Below, piece by piece: positions 41,749-50,996 of a DNA stretch of 64,000 bases. This DNA comes from JAKIYB01 sp964590255. GTDB taxonomy: Bacteria; Armatimonadota; Hebobacteria; CAIYQO01. The notes beneath the pieces are model-generated. The model did not search any database. It was not told the DNA's origin and worked only from the letters and a program-made list of their open reading frames with translations. Made by a program: the position numbers and the translations under genes. Where the stretch lies: positions 1-64,000 of the forward strand of contig CAZPYA010000012.1 in assembly GCA_964590255.1 (NCBI GenBank), in the 5' to 3' direction. Position 1 is the first letter of the stretch; each line of letters opens with the position of its first letter.

Positions 41749-43731
41749 TTACTCCCGCGAGTAGCGTATCAGCACGCTCCCGGGTTGGTCATCGATGGCC
41801 AGGGTGAGCCGTGCCAGTTCCGCGCCGGATATGCATTGCCGCACCGCTTCCACATAACCCGGACTAATGCTCACCGCGTATCGCGCTGTCGGATCGATCC
41901 CTTTCAACGTCACCGCGCAAGTGGGGTAGGGGCTCTGGTGACGGCGGAAGGCGACGGCGATGCCAGCGTCAATATCGGAGCGGTGGAACTGCCAGGCGCA
42001 CCAGTCCTGATAGTGGACGGTGAGCGGGACCAGTAGGTGGAAATCGCCGGTAAAGCAGTGGCGCACGCTCTTCCATTCGGCGATAGCGGCGGCGGCGGCA
42101 TCCATGGGGAAGTCGTCAGTGAGCAGCATCACGCCGCTGGCGAGAATGGGCGTCGAGTTTCCCCGCAGGTGATCGGGTGGGGGAGCCGCACCCCGCGCGT
42201 CGGTGGGCATCTTTGACTCGGGGATGTGATAACCGAAGGTGAAGCCGCCGATGAGCTGCCCGCGGGTACAGTAGGGGGTGAAGTTCCACACCCCACCGCC
42301 CATATAGGGAATCCAGCGAGCCAGCCCGGCGGTGATGCACTGATCGCCGACCTGCATGCCGCGCCCGTGCGGCAGCCCGCAAATGTCGGGAAAGTCGCTG
42401 GGCCAGAGGGGCAGTGAACGACTCATCGTCTCCAGATCGATACGGCGACCGCCACTTGAGCAATTATCGATCCAGAGGTGGGGATGACGCATCCGCAACT
42501 CATCCCAGAACGCGTATAACCCCTCGATGAAACGAATCTCCGTCATGCCGATGCGGTCAGGCGTGTCTGCCGCCTGCCAGTAGGGAAGGGGGTCGAAGTT
42601 AAAGTCTTGGCGATAGATGTCAACGCCTTCGGACTCGATAATCCCGGAGAAAAGGTCGGTAATGTATGCCCGCGCGGTCGGGTCGCCCAGATTATAGAGG
42701 AAGTTATCGGGATTTTGCGGGCTGGCGAGTAGGAATTCCGAATGCTCCTCATGGAGCAGCGAGCCGGGACGCACGCGCTCGGGTTCGAACCAGAGGACGA
42801 ATTGCATCCCGGCGGCGCGGGCAGCATCGCTGATCGGGCGTAGGCCGTGGGGAAATTTTGTCCGGTTGATCGTCCAACTTCCAACTTCCTGCCACCAGTC
42901 GCCGCGTCCGCCATACCAGCAGGCGTCAATCCAGTAGGCGGTGGCGCCGAGTGACGCGACTTTCGGCAACGCGGTCATCTCGTATTGCTCGCCGGCCTGT
43001 CCCGTCTGGTAGAAATACCCCTGCAGACACTGGGCCACCGGTGGCATCACCAGTTCGCCGTTCAACCGCGGCAGGTAGTGGTCCATCAGCAGGCGGCGCA
43101 GCGCATTCTGGCCAGCCTCCGGGTCGTCGCCCGCCCATTCAATCAGCAATATTCGCGGCGTGCGAATTGTCTCGCCGGAGTGCAACCGCAGGTGGGTGGT
43201 TGCCATGCCTGCGCGCAGGTGCAAGGTTTCCTCGCTCCGCTCAAGGCATAACTGCCACTGGCCGGACCAGCCGATGGCGAGCATGACGCCGCCGTGCGCT
43301 CCTTGCAGATTAAAGAAGGGGAGTATGCCGTTGGAGGAGCGTCCGCCTTGCGGTGCCAGGCTCATTGTTCCACCGGGATAGAGCGGTGTCGTTTTCGGCA
43401 GGAAGTCGTCCATCTGGCAAAGGCTGCCATTCGCATGATGGAGGAAGATCGTTTCGCCTGCCGGATAAACCGCTGCCCAGTCCAGTGGGAGGATGTTTTC
43501 CACCTGCGGGCTGTCGGTCGTTCCGGTATTGGTGATTTCGAGCACCCATTCCAACGCCGTCTCGCCTATACGCCGGCTGCGCACCGTGATCGCCAATCCG
43601 CTCGCTGGGTCGCGAAAGACCGTGGTATTGCTGCTTCGCTCGCAGGCCCATGTGGGCAGCAGCTCGCTGGACGGCACACCGTCCAGGCGGAAGGAGAAAG
43701 GAATTGACGCGGCATCGGGGAGCAACGGCAT
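41749..43731 (-). CDS. alpha-galactosidase, GH36
   Basis: The 660-aa protein has an N-terminal beta-supersandwich, a TIM barrel and a C-terminal beta domain. Catalytic motifs are IYRQDFNFDPLPYW (nucleophile Asp) and DNCSSGGRRIDLE (acid/base Asp). WIDACWYGGRGDWWQEVGSWTIN and GMQFVLWFEPERV are typical of GH36. It has no signal peptide, so it works inside the cell on imported galactosides. Upstream lies a polyol dehydrogenase gene in the same direction, 55 bp away. Confidence 0.9.
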   Translation of the reverse strand: MPLLPDAASIPFSFRLDGVPSSELLPTWACERSSNTTVFRDPASGLAITVRSRRIGETALEWVLEITNTGTTDSPQVENILPLDWAAVYPAGETIFLHHANGSLCQMDDFLPKTTPLYPGGTMSLAPQGGRSSNGILPFFNLQGAHGGVMLAIGWSGQWQLCLERSEETLHLRAGMATTHLRLHSGETIRTPRILLIEWAGDDPEAGQNALRRLLMDHYLPRLNGELVMPPVAQCLQGYFYQTGQAGEQYEMTALPKVASLGATAYWIDACWYGGRGDWWQEVGSWTINRTKFPHGLRPISDAARAAGMQFVLWFEPERVRPGSLLHEEHSEFLLASPQNPDNFLYNLGDPTARAYITDLFSGIIESEGVDIYRQDFNFDPLPYWQAADTPDRIGMTEIRFIEGLYAFWDELRMRHPHLWIDNCSSGGRRIDLETMSRSLPLWPSDFPDICGLPHGRGMQVGDQCITAGLARWIPYMGGGVWNFTPYCTRGQLIGGFTFGYHIPESKMPTDARGAAPPPDHLRGNSTPILASGVMLLTDDFPMDAAAAAIAEWKSVRHCFTGDFHLLVPLTVHYQDWCAWQFHRSDIDAGIAVAFRRHQSPYPTCAVTLKGIDPTARYAVSISPGYVEAVRQCISGAELARLTLAIDDQPGSVLIRYSRE

Positions 43732-43786
43732 ACGGGTATCCTTTCAAAAGCGAATAGCGATATTGCGCGACTTGGGCTGCGCTGTG

Positions 43787-44854
43787 TTATAAGACGATCA
43801 TCGCCTTCAATACCCCGTCGCGGTAGTGGTGCACCAGGTCCATGCCTTCCGCCAGTTGCTCCAATGGGAAGCGGTGGGTGACGATTCGCTCGGGATCGAT
43901 CTGGCCGGTGGCCATCAGGCGGATGGTGGGTTCCAGCGCCTGGTTGGAGCGGCGGGCCATGATAATGTTCAGCTCTTTGCGGCGCACGTTGTGCACCCAC
44001 AGGCTGATGCGGTCTACCGCGGGGATGCCGATGATGACGCAGGTGCCGGCCGGGCGCACGCACAGGGTGGCGTCGTCGATGGCCGCCTGCTCGCCCACCG
44101 CTTCGAAGGCGATGTCGATGGGGCCGGTGGCGGTGATTGTCTCAACCGCCTTCCCATCGCTCGGATCGAGTACCAGGTCGGCGCCGAAGCGCTTCGCCGC
44201 CTCGCGACGGGCGGCGATGGGATCGGTCATGGCGATGAAGGACGCCCCGGCGGCGCGCGCGGCCATCATGGTGACGATGCCGATGGGCCCGCAGCCCATG
44301 ATGGCGATGCGGTCGCCCATCTTCAGCGGCGCCATGTTTACCGCATGGATGCCCACCGCCATCGGTTCCAGCGTGGCCGCGGCCTCGAAGGAGACGCTAT
44401 CGGGGATGGGCACGCACTGTTCCGGCGCGTAGAGGTGATATTCTTCGAAAGTGCCGTCGATAGGAGGCGTGCCGAGGAAGCGCACGTTGGGGCAGCAGTT
44501 CGGCCGGCCGATCTTGCAGGAATGGCAGTGCCCGCAGGACAATGCCGGCTCCAGCGCCACCCGCTGCCCGACGGCAAGACCCGTTACGCCCGCGCCCAGC
44601 GCCGCCACTTCGCCCGCCGGTTCGTGCCCCAGGATGAAGGGATACTCCACCACGGCGTCCCCGATGCGGCCGTCTACGAAATAATGCACGTCGCTGCCGC
44701 AGATGCCGATGGCGCGCAGCCGCACCAGCACCTGGCCCCGCCCGGGCTGCGGCGTCGGCTTCTCCACGATCTCGATGCGCCCGATGCCCGTTTGCACCGC
44801 CGCCCGCATCGTCGCGGGAATCACACTGGGTTGTGAAGTGGATGATGTCGTCAT
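43787..44854 (-). CDS. zinc-dependent polyol (sorbitol/xylitol-type) dehydrogenase
   Basis: A 355-aa medium-chain dehydrogenase. Catalytic zinc ligands are Cys in GICGSDVHYF, His-Glu in GHEPAGEVAALG, and Glu in LEPMAVGIHA. The structural zinc site is CGHCHSCKIGRPNCC. The Rossmann motif is IMGCGPIGIVTMMAARAAGA. It oxidises sugar alcohols with NAD. The start at 44854 removes a G/P-rich leader that is REP sequence. It probably acts with the GH36 enzyme downstream. Confidence 0.88.
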   Translation of the reverse strand: MTTSSTSQPSVIPATMRAAVQTGIGRIEIVEKPTPQPGRGQVLVRLRAIGICGSDVHYFVDGRIGDAVVEYPFILGHEPAGEVAALGAGVTGLAVGQRVALEPALSCGHCHSCKIGRPNCCPNVRFLGTPPIDGTFEEYHLYAPEQCVPIPDSVSFEAAATLEPMAVGIHAVNMAPLKMGDRIAIMGCGPIGIVTMMAARAAGASFIAMTDPIAARREAAKRFGADLVLDPSDGKAVETITATGPIDIAFEAVGEQAAIDDATLCVRPAGTCVIIGIPAVDRISLWVHNVRRKELNIIMARRSNQALEPTIRLMATGQIDPERIVTHRFPLEQLAEGMDLVHHYRDGVLKAMIVL

Positions 44855-44921
44855 GCTGTTCTTCTTTCTGCCAGGTGGGTGGGGAATCCTGCCTGGACTA
44901 TCATCTTCCCATTGCTTGTAG

Positions 44922-45064
44922 CCGGACCCCTCCCCCAACCCCCTCCCCGAACCGGGTGAGGAGGTGAACGCATGTGAAATATGCATACGGGATGCATGTA
45001 TGCAGAGATCATCTCCCCCTCGCCCGGTTCGGGGAGGGGGCTGGGGGTCCGATTAGGCAATCTG
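44922..45064. repeat. inverted pair of REP-like elements
   Basis: A minus-oriented copy (44922-44971) and a plus-oriented copy (45011-45064) face away from each other around a short AT-richer centre. Each has CCCGGTTCGGGGAGGGGG. The plus copy ends in GGTCCGATTAGGCAATC. This is the layout of paired REP/BIME units. It fills most of the gene-free stretch 44855-45175. Confidence 0.8.
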
Positions 45065-45175
45065 TCTACATGTTGTCCAAAAACTCCCGCACCCCTGTCC
45101 TCATCCGCGCCGTGCAGCCCATCGGGCGCGGTACCATGATACAGAACACTTCCAATGAGAGGGAGGGATGGGCCT

Positions 45176-45364
45176 ATGCCGTGGCGGTATCAGTGTCAGG
45201 ATTACGAGTCGTGCGCGATGGAGATGGTCGGCGAGACGAAAGAGGAGCTCAAGCAAAAGCTACGCGAGCACCTGTGGAAAAACCACAGCCGCGAGATCGA
45301 GATCGCGGAAGCGGACGTTGCCATCGAGGAGGGCGCGAAGCACGGTGGCGACATCGCGGCGTAA
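45176..45364 (+). CDS. DUF1059-like small protein, copy 1
   Basis: The 62-aa protein reads MPWRYQCQDYESCAMEMVGE then ELKQKLREHLWKNHSREIE. The C-x4-C pair, the helix and the H-x3-H region match DUF1059-type small proteins. The start at 45176 follows AGGGAGGG. Function is unknown; a metal site (Cys/His) is possible. A related gene follows 73 bp later. Confidence 0.65.
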   Translation: MPWRYQCQDYESCAMEMVGETKEELKQKLREHLWKNHSREIEIAEADVAIEEGAKHGGDIAA

Positions 45365-45378
45365 CGAGCACCTTCAAC

Positions 45379-45420
45379 CCCGCTCTTCTCGGGGAGAGGG
45401 GGCAGGGGGTGAGGGGCGCG
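45379..45420. repeat. REP-like G-rich element between the two DUF1059-like genes
   Basis: A C-rich/G-rich stem around TTCTCGGGGAGAGG is followed by GGCAGGGGGTGAGGGG. Confidence 0.55.
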
Positions 45421-45437
45421 ACCAGAAGGAGGATGAC

Positions 45438-45608
45438 ATGGTCTGGACCTATTACTGTGCGGATGACGACATCACCCTGGCCGGCGACAGCCGGGAAGAG
45501 CTGGCGGAACGGTTGATGGATCACGTGAATGAAGAGCATGAGATGGAGATGACGTACGACGATGCGCTGGCGTCGGTGGACCGGGAGGGGAAGCAGGAAG
45601 CGGCGTAG
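45438..45608 (+). CDS. DUF1059-like small protein, copy 2
   Basis: The 56-aa protein begins MVWTYYCADDDITLAGDSRE and continues ELAERLMDHVNEEHEMEM. It is a diverged paralogue of the preceding gene with one Cys and the same helix and His pattern. GAAGGAGG lies 6 nt before the ATG. The protein is acidic. Confidence 0.65.
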   Translation: MVWTYYCADDDITLAGDSREELAERLMDHVNEEHEMEMTYDDALASVDREGKQEAA

Positions 45609-45644
45609 CGGATGCGTTGTGGGACAGCGGTTGAAACGGCGGAT

Positions 45645-45674
45645 TTGCGCGAGCGTCCGCCGTTTCGCTATAAT
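45645..45674 (+). promoter_or_regulatory. promoter of pyrH-frr
   Basis: TTGCGC (45645-45650) and TATAAT (45669-45674) are 18 bp apart, 38 bp upstream of pyrH. Confidence 0.65.
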
Positions 45675-45711
45675 AGGCCGGTTGATTGCATCCCCCACTA
45701 AGGTAGGTACC

Positions 45712-46440
45712 ATGGCAGAGACTCCGCGGTATACGCGCGTGTTGATCAAATTGTCCGGCGAAGCGCTGGCCGGCGACAAGGGTTACGGCATCGATCCCGA
45801 CGTGACGCTGGAGATGGCCGAAGCGTTGAAGGAGATTCACGCGCAGGGCGTGGAGATCGGCGTGGTGGTGGGCGGCGGCAACATCTTCCGCGCCCGCACC
45901 GGCACCAAGGCCGGGGGCATCGAGCGCACCACCGCCGACTACATGGGTATGCTGGCCAGCGTGCTCAATGCGTTGGCGATGCAGGACGCGCTGGAAAAAG
46001 TCGACATCCAGACCCGTGTGCTCTCCGCTATTGAGATGCGCTCCGTGGCCGAACCGTATATCCGTCGTCGCGCCGTGCGCCATCTGGAAAAGGGCCGCAT
46101 CGTCGTCTTCGCCGGCGGCACCGGCAACCCGTACTACACCACCGATACCGCCGCCGCCCTGCGCGCCGCGGAGATCTGCGCGCAAGTGATTATCAAAGCG
46201 ACAAACGTGGATGGCGTCTATGACAGCGACCCGCGTAAAAATCCCGATGCGAAGCTGCTCACCCATCTCTCCTACCGCGACGCGCTGATGATGGGCCTTG
46301 AAGTGATGGATGCCACCGCCTTCGCCCTGGCGATGGAGAATAAAATCCCGCTGCTGGTGCTGAACATGCGCCAGGAAGGCAACCTGCTGCGCGCCATCAT
46401 GGGTGAAAACGTGGGGAGCATGATCACGAACGAAGGCTAA
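45712..46440 (+). CDS. pyrH: uridylate kinase
   Basis: This 242-aa amino-acid-kinase-fold enzyme makes UDP from UMP. VLIKLSGEALAG, VVGGGNIFRARTG, TADYMGMLASVLNALAMQDALE and FAGGTGNPYYTTDTAAALRA are standard. The start at 45712 follows AAGGTAGG. Many genomes have rpsB-tsf upstream; here pyrH has its own promoter and small DUF1059-like neighbours. frr follows 89 bp later. Confidence 0.96.
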   Translation: MAETPRYTRVLIKLSGEALAGDKGYGIDPDVTLEMAEALKEIHAQGVEIGVVVGGGNIFRARTGTKAGGIERTTADYMGMLASVLNALAMQDALEKVDIQTRVLSAIEMRSVAEPYIRRRAVRHLEKGRIVVFAGGTGNPYYTTDTAAALRAAEICAQVIIKATNVDGVYDSDPRKNPDAKLLTHLSYRDALMMGLEVMDATAFALAMENKIPLLVLNMRQEGNLLRAIMGENVGSMITNEG

Positions 46441-46529
46441 TTTTTCGCGGCCGCCGGCAGGCAAATTGACCGCCGACACGGAATACATCAGGCACAACAC
46501 TATACCACCTTCACCTGGAGGATCACGAC

Positions 46530-47093
46530 ATGCCGACCATTGCCGAGATTTTAGAGGATGCTGAATTCCGCATGGAGGGAGCGCTGGAATCGACAACGGA
46601 GGAGTTTCGCCACATTCGCACCGGACGCGCCAACCCGCTGATGCTCGACGGCATCACCGTGGATTATTACGGCACCCCGACGCCCATCACCCAGGTCGGC
46701 AATGTCAGCGTGCCGGAGCCGCGCATGCTGGTCATCAGCCCGTGGGATAAAAGCATGCTTGGGCCCGTCAGCAAGGCCATCCTCAACTCCGACCTCAGCC
46801 TCAACCCGAGCAACGACGGCGCCAACATCCGCCTGGTGCTGCCGGCGCTCACCGAAGAACGCCGCCGGGAATACGCGAAGCTGGCCGACCGCAAGGCCGA
46901 AGATGGCAAAATCGCCGTGCGCAACGTGCGCCGCGACGCCATCGAGCACATCAAGAAAATCGAAAAGGCGCACGAAATCTCCGAGGACGACTCCCACCGC
47001 GCCCAGGAGAAGATGCAGAAATTCACCGACGACTACATCAGAAAGATCGAAGCCGCCCACGACAAAAAGGTGGCGGAGATCATGGAAGTCTGA
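46530..47093 (+). CDS. frr: ribosome recycling factor
   Basis: The 187-aa protein has FRHIRTGRANPLMLDGITVDYYGTPTPITQVGNVSVPEPRML, ILNSDLSLNPSNDG, LPALTEERRREYAK and VRNVRRDAIEHIKK, all canonical RRF sequence. It splits post-termination ribosomes with EF-G. The ATG follows TGGAGGA. A terminator follows. Confidence 0.97.
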   Translation: MPTIAEILEDAEFRMEGALESTTEEFRHIRTGRANPLMLDGITVDYYGTPTPITQVGNVSVPEPRMLVISPWDKSMLGPVSKAILNSDLSLNPSNDGANIRLVLPALTEERRREYAKLADRKAEDGKIAVRNVRRDAIEHIKKIEKAHEISEDDSHRAQEKMQKFTDDYIRKIEAAHDKKVAEIMEV

Positions 47094-47118
47094 CTATTTT
47101 CATTGCACATGTGTATGG

Positions 47119-47146
47119 GGACGCCGGCAACGGCGTCCTCTTTTCT
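47119..47146 (+). terminator. intrinsic terminator of pyrH-frr
   Basis: An 8-bp stem (47119-47126 with 47131-47138) and a GCAA tetraloop are followed by TCTTTTCTT. Confidence 0.88.
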
Positions 47147-47194
47147 TCATCAGTGATCGGCACTATCGCGCTATTATCTCTTCGGAGGTGAATC

Positions 47195-47419
47195 ATGGAC
47201 GAACGCAAGCAGCATGATTCCGGCCGCGGTTCCGCGGGCCATGCCTGGTCCGGCGCCCACAACCGCCCCGGCGACCCGGACGAAGAGGTCCATTCCGACG
47301 TGCCGGAAGGCGAACCCGACGCCAGCCGCGCCGAAGCACGCGACGCCATCGAACACACCCCCGACACCCCCTCCGGGCACCGCGGCGACCTCGGCGACAG
47401 CGGGCCAGGGGAGGATTAG
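47195..47419 (+). CDS. small acidic, disordered hypothetical protein
   Basis: The 74-aa protein is rich in Asp, Glu, Gly, His, Pro and Ser and has no hydrophobic core, so it is probably disordered. The GGAGGT site before the ATG supports translation. It is not recognised. Confidence 0.55.
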   Translation: MDERKQHDSGRGSAGHAWSGAHNRPGDPDEEVHSDVPEGEPDASRAEARDAIEHTPDTPSGHRGDLGDSGPGED

Positions 47420-47424
47420 AGGGA

Positions 47425-47459
47425 GTAATCAGTAATAAGTGATAAGTTATCAGTAATCC
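47425..47459. repeat. five tandem heptamers
   Basis: Five consecutive 7-bp units of the type GTAATCA / GTAATAA / GTGATAA run from 47425 to 47459. The rest of 47420-47738 shows no gene or clear promoter. Confidence 0.75.
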
Positions 47460-47738
47460 CATGACATCGCGGGGACTGACTGCGCATGGCCAGGCAGGTA
47501 GATGGCAGTAACCGCAGAGTGGCGATTCGCTCTTGTATCGTGTTCGCCAGGCGTAGTCTGTCTCCACCGCATGGAACCAAACGATTCGCCATCCTTCGCA
47601 GGATCCAATCGATGACGCAATTCCGCTCTCGCGACGTATCTACAAATGCCATCAATTGTCAGCGCTTGCATTGCCGGCAGGAATGAACCATCCTACTGGC
47701 GAAAAAGACTTCAGCACCATTCCCGGAGGCATCATCCC

Positions 47739-50054
47739 ATGACTGATCGACTCGCGTCCCTTTTCCCGAAACCCCGCCAGATTGAACGGCGCGGCGGCGC
47801 ATACGCGCTGGCCGGAACGTTGAAACTGGAGTTGCCGCGCGGCTGGCGCGACGGGCTGGCGCCGGAGTTGACCGCGCTGGCAACCTCGGTGACGCCGCTG
47901 CCTATCGGCGCCACGCGGGTGGCGGTGGGACAAGGGACAGTCGCGACGTCGGAGGAAGCGTATCGGCTGGAGGTGGCGGCGGAGGGCATCACCCTCACCG
48001 CGCCTACCGTAGCCGGGGCGCGCTACGGGCTGCGCACGCTGCGGAAACTCATCGACGACGGCGCCGTGCCGTGCTGCGTCATCACCGACTGGCCCACGCT
48101 GCCGTATCGCGGGGTGCAGTTCGACCAGGGGCGCGTCATCGAGCGGCCGGAAGTCATTGAAAAGCTGCTGCCCATTTACGCCGACCTCGGCTACAACGTC
48201 ATCCAGCTCTACTTTGAAAATGCCGTCCAATTTCCCAGCCATCCAAAACTGGCGCGGCCGTATGCGTGGACGCTGGAGCAGGCGCTGCGCGTAGCCGACA
48301 CCGCCACTCGCTACGGCATCGGCGTCATTCCCGCCCTTCAGGTGTTGGGCCATTGCAACTGGGTCGGCGTGCATCCCGATTACGCCGACCTTGATGAAAT
48401 GCGCGAGAGCGGCAGCCCCAGCGGCATCCTCTGCCCCTCGCAGCCGCGCACGCTGGAGGTGCTCAACGACATGATCCACGATGTCGCCCCGCTGGCCACG
48501 TCCGGCATCATCCACCTGGGCATGGATGAGGCGCCGTATATCGGCCGCTGTGCGCTCTGCAAGCCGCGCCATCACGCCATCGGCGAAGGCGGCATCTTCG
48601 TGGAGCACGCCAACGCCGTGGCGGCGATGACCCACGACGCCGGCAAGCGCCCGGGCATATGGGGCGACATGTTCTACTATTTCCCCGAGTCGGTAGCCCG
48701 GCTGGACAAAGACGTGTTCATCTTCGACTGGTACTACTACACCTTCGAGACCGCCCCGCGCGTGGAGCTGTACGATCACCAGCCGATGGATACCGGGAAA
48801 CTGTATCGCGATCACGGCATCGAGAGCTGGGGCTGCCCGTCGTCTTTTTACACGGCAATGATGCCCGTTAACCTGCCGGATGAGGCGATAACCAACGCCC
48901 GCGACTGGACGCGCTACGTGCTGGAAAACGGCAACAAGGGCGTGATGGTCACCCAGTGGGAGCTGTCGCCCGCCACCATCGACCAGTGTGTGCCGACGGA
49001 AGCGGCGATGGCCGGCTTCCTGTGGGGCGACGGCATGGCGACGCCGTCCGGTGAACTGCTGCGCGACGCCTGCACCTTCCTCTATGGGACACCGGAGCTA
49101 GCGCCGTTGCTGGCGGAGCTGGGCGCGGCGCGCTTCCACGGCCACGGCACCCGGCGCTGGTACAATGCCGCCGCGCAGGCAAACATGATCACTTACACCG
49201 ACCCGGGAGCCGACCTGGCGCTGGCGGCGCGCATGGAGGCAATTGCCGCCGAGATCGCGGCGTTGGCCGATGCGGCGCAACACCCGGAGATGGTGCGGGC
49301 CTTCGTGCCTCCCGCCTGCTGGCTGGTCTACCAGTACCGCAAGCGCGCGCTGGTCAACCAGGCGGCGCTGCTGGCCTGTAACGAGCAGTTCGAGAAGGCG
49401 GCGACGCTCATCGATGGCCTGCGCGTGGACGCGTTGGCGTTGGCCGGCCGCTATCAGGCCGATTGGGACCGCAACCGCTACCCCGGCGACGCCGCCGCCA
49501 CCCCGGTGCGCCTGCGCAAAGAGGCAGATATCTTCGCGGAAGAGGTGGCCGCGCTGAAAGCCGCCATCGGCGGCGCCGCCTACGCCGGTCAGCTCACCAC
49601 GCCGGTGCTCTCCGTGCACGTGGTAGACAAATTCGGCACCATGGCGCGCATCGAGGCCGCCGCCTCGCCCGACGGCGAGACCTTCACTGACCTTGGCATT
49701 GCCTGGGTGCTGCAGTTCGACAGCAAAGCCGCCGGCAAATACGAGGCACAGGCCATCGACTACGCCTTCCCCGTGCCCAGCCTCGCCGACGCGCGCTTCG
49801 TGAAAGTCACCGCCAGTGGCCCCGGCCACTACGCCCTCAGCGGCATCACCCTCCACCAGGGCGCACAGACGCTCACCGTGCAGTCCGTCGCCAGCGACGG
49901 CAAAGTCGAGAATGCCGACGCCCTGAAAACCACCGGCCTCACCATCCTCGGCCACCCAGATCCGAAATCCCTCTTCGAAGAGATGCTCGCCGCCGGCGAC
50001 AGCAGCCAGGTCTTCACCATAAAGCACGGGAGCGTAACCGCGGAAATGGGGTAA
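47739..50054 (+). CDS. GH20-like beta-N-acetylhexosaminidase
   Basis: The 771-aa protein has an N-terminal GH20b-type domain (EEAYRLEVAAEGITLTAPTVAGARYGLRTLRKL), then a TIM barrel from YRGVQFDQGR. The catalytic Asp-Glu pair is in IIHLGMDEAPYIGRC. A helical region and a C-terminal galactose-binding-like beta domain follow. It may cleave terminal GlcNAc or GalNAc, but family members of this long form are poorly characterised. It has no signal peptide. The ATG at 47739 follows CGGAGG. Confidence 0.8.
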   Translation: MTDRLASLFPKPRQIERRGGAYALAGTLKLELPRGWRDGLAPELTALATSVTPLPIGATRVAVGQGTVATSEEAYRLEVAAEGITLTAPTVAGARYGLRTLRKLIDDGAVPCCVITDWPTLPYRGVQFDQGRVIERPEVIEKLLPIYADLGYNVIQLYFENAVQFPSHPKLARPYAWTLEQALRVADTATRYGIGVIPALQVLGHCNWVGVHPDYADLDEMRESGSPSGILCPSQPRTLEVLNDMIHDVAPLATSGIIHLGMDEAPYIGRCALCKPRHHAIGEGGIFVEHANAVAAMTHDAGKRPGIWGDMFYYFPESVARLDKDVFIFDWYYYTFETAPRVELYDHQPMDTGKLYRDHGIESWGCPSSFYTAMMPVNLPDEAITNARDWTRYVLENGNKGVMVTQWELSPATIDQCVPTEAAMAGFLWGDGMATPSGELLRDACTFLYGTPELAPLLAELGAARFHGHGTRRWYNAAAQANMITYTDPGADLALAARMEAIAAEIAALADAAQHPEMVRAFVPPACWLVYQYRKRALVNQAALLACNEQFEKAATLIDGLRVDALALAGRYQADWDRNRYPGDAAATPVRLRKEADIFAEEVAALKAAIGGAAYAGQLTTPVLSVHVVDKFGTMARIEAAASPDGETFTDLGIAWVLQFDSKAAGKYEAQAIDYAFPVPSLADARFVKVTASGPGHYALSGITLHQGAQTLTVQSVASDGKVENADALKTTGLTILGHPDPKSLFEEMLAAGDSSQVFTIKHGSVTAEMG

Positions 50055-50075
50055 TAGGCAAGCGTATCAACCGTA

Positions 50076-50115
50076 GTCACTGTCTGGAACAGGGCGGGAG
50101 CCCGGCCGAGTATAG
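50076..50115 (+). repeat. single copy of the GTCACAGTCTGGAACAGGG repeat
   Basis: It is identical over 39 of 40 bases to 50997-51036, the left arm of a palindromic element on the other side of the orphan gene. Confidence 0.85.
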
Positions 50116-50153
50116 ATAAGTTGTCGAGTGTTCCGGAGGAATAAGGTGTCTGT

Positions 50154-50864
50154 ATGCCATACCTGCCGGACAACCAGTTCGCTCCGCTGACGTTTTCATG
50201 GGGCTTTTTTGATGCACCCTTCGAAAAAGTTGTGAAAGAACTCGTGCAGTGGCGTGAGTGCCATTGTTCCAAAGTGACGACGGCGCCATTGACCGGTTCA
50301 TTACCGCAACTACTGCCGAAACTTGAGCCGCTGACAATCGGTGTAACGAAGGAACTGGTGCTGGAGACATCCTCGCCATGGGTGGCGTTATTCGCAAATA
50401 ATCATATCGGTGGTGAAGTCAAATCACCGATCTCGGTCGTGTCGGAACGTCTTTCCTGTCGTGGCCTGGTCGTCGATGCACGACCGAATACACTTTCTGG
50501 CGCATACGATCGACGGCGTGGCGTATATGGCGCGGTCGGCTTTGAAACATATACACCGGATAGCCAGCATCATCGCCATATCGAGCGTACTGTCATGGCC
50601 ATGAATGATGGTGGACGATGGCAGTTTTATACACAAGGCGATCCATTGCCATTTGAACGTCTCGAATGTTATTCCGCTCGAAGGATCAAGGATCGCATGA
50701 CGACGGAAATGCTGGAGGAGTATGGGAACGCTATGGGCCTCCGTCTTTTCGATCCTGAATTCTACGGACCGACGGCATCGCTGGTGACATTAACTTGTAT
50801 CCTCCCACCGGGAGCACCAGAACGCACTTTACAGCAAATCCAATGGGAGATGGGGTTGCGTTGA
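50154..50864 (+). CDS. orphan hypothetical protein, low GC for this window
   Basis: The 236-aa soluble protein has no signal or membrane segment. Patterns seen are LTFSWGFFDAPFEKVVKELVQW, WVALFANNHIGG, LSCRGLVV, YGAVGFETY and AMNDGGRWQFYTQGDPLPFERLECYSARRIKDRMTTEML. I recall similar unnamed proteins in actinobacteria and proteobacteria, some near toxin/immunity genes, but cannot assign a function. Its codons are clearly less GC-biased than its neighbours. It is bracketed by copies of one repeat family, so recent acquisition is likely. GGAGGAATAAG lies upstream of the ATG. Confidence 0.7.
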   Translation: MPYLPDNQFAPLTFSWGFFDAPFEKVVKELVQWRECHCSKVTTAPLTGSLPQLLPKLEPLTIGVTKELVLETSSPWVALFANNHIGGEVKSPISVVSERLSCRGLVVDARPNTLSGAYDRRRGVYGAVGFETYTPDSQHHRHIERTVMAMNDGGRWQFYTQGDPLPFERLECYSARRIKDRMTTEMLEEYGNAMGLRLFDPEFYGPTASLVTLTCILPPGAPERTLQQIQWEMGLR

Positions 50865-50874
50865 TCGAGACACC

Positions 50875-50928
50875 CGTTCGTAGTCGCGCCGCAGCGCAGC
50901 AAGGCGCGTTCGATTAGGTAATCCGGGA
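50875..50928 (+). repeat. GTTCGTAGTCGCGCC repeat with CGATTAGGTAATCC tail
   Basis: It has the same core as 36757, 37626 and 37696. Its tail links this family to the G-rich REP family, which ends in CCGATTAGGCAATC. Confidence 0.7.
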
Positions 50929-50941
50929 GTATAATCCGTAG

Positions 50942-50964
50942 CGAACGCCCCTCCGTGGCGTTCG
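50942..50964. terminator. 8-bp hairpin downstream of the orphan gene
   Basis: CGAACGCC (50942-50949) pairs with GGCGTTCG (50957-50964). There is no U-tract. Confidence 0.35.
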
Positions 50965-50996
50965 TGGCAGCGCTTTGCACATCGGTGCCATTTATT

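Noticed and set aside
42770..42800. tRNA T-loop-like string GGTTCGAACC
   Set aside because: It lies within the GH36 coding sequence and no cloverleaf can be built around it. No tRNA was found in the window.
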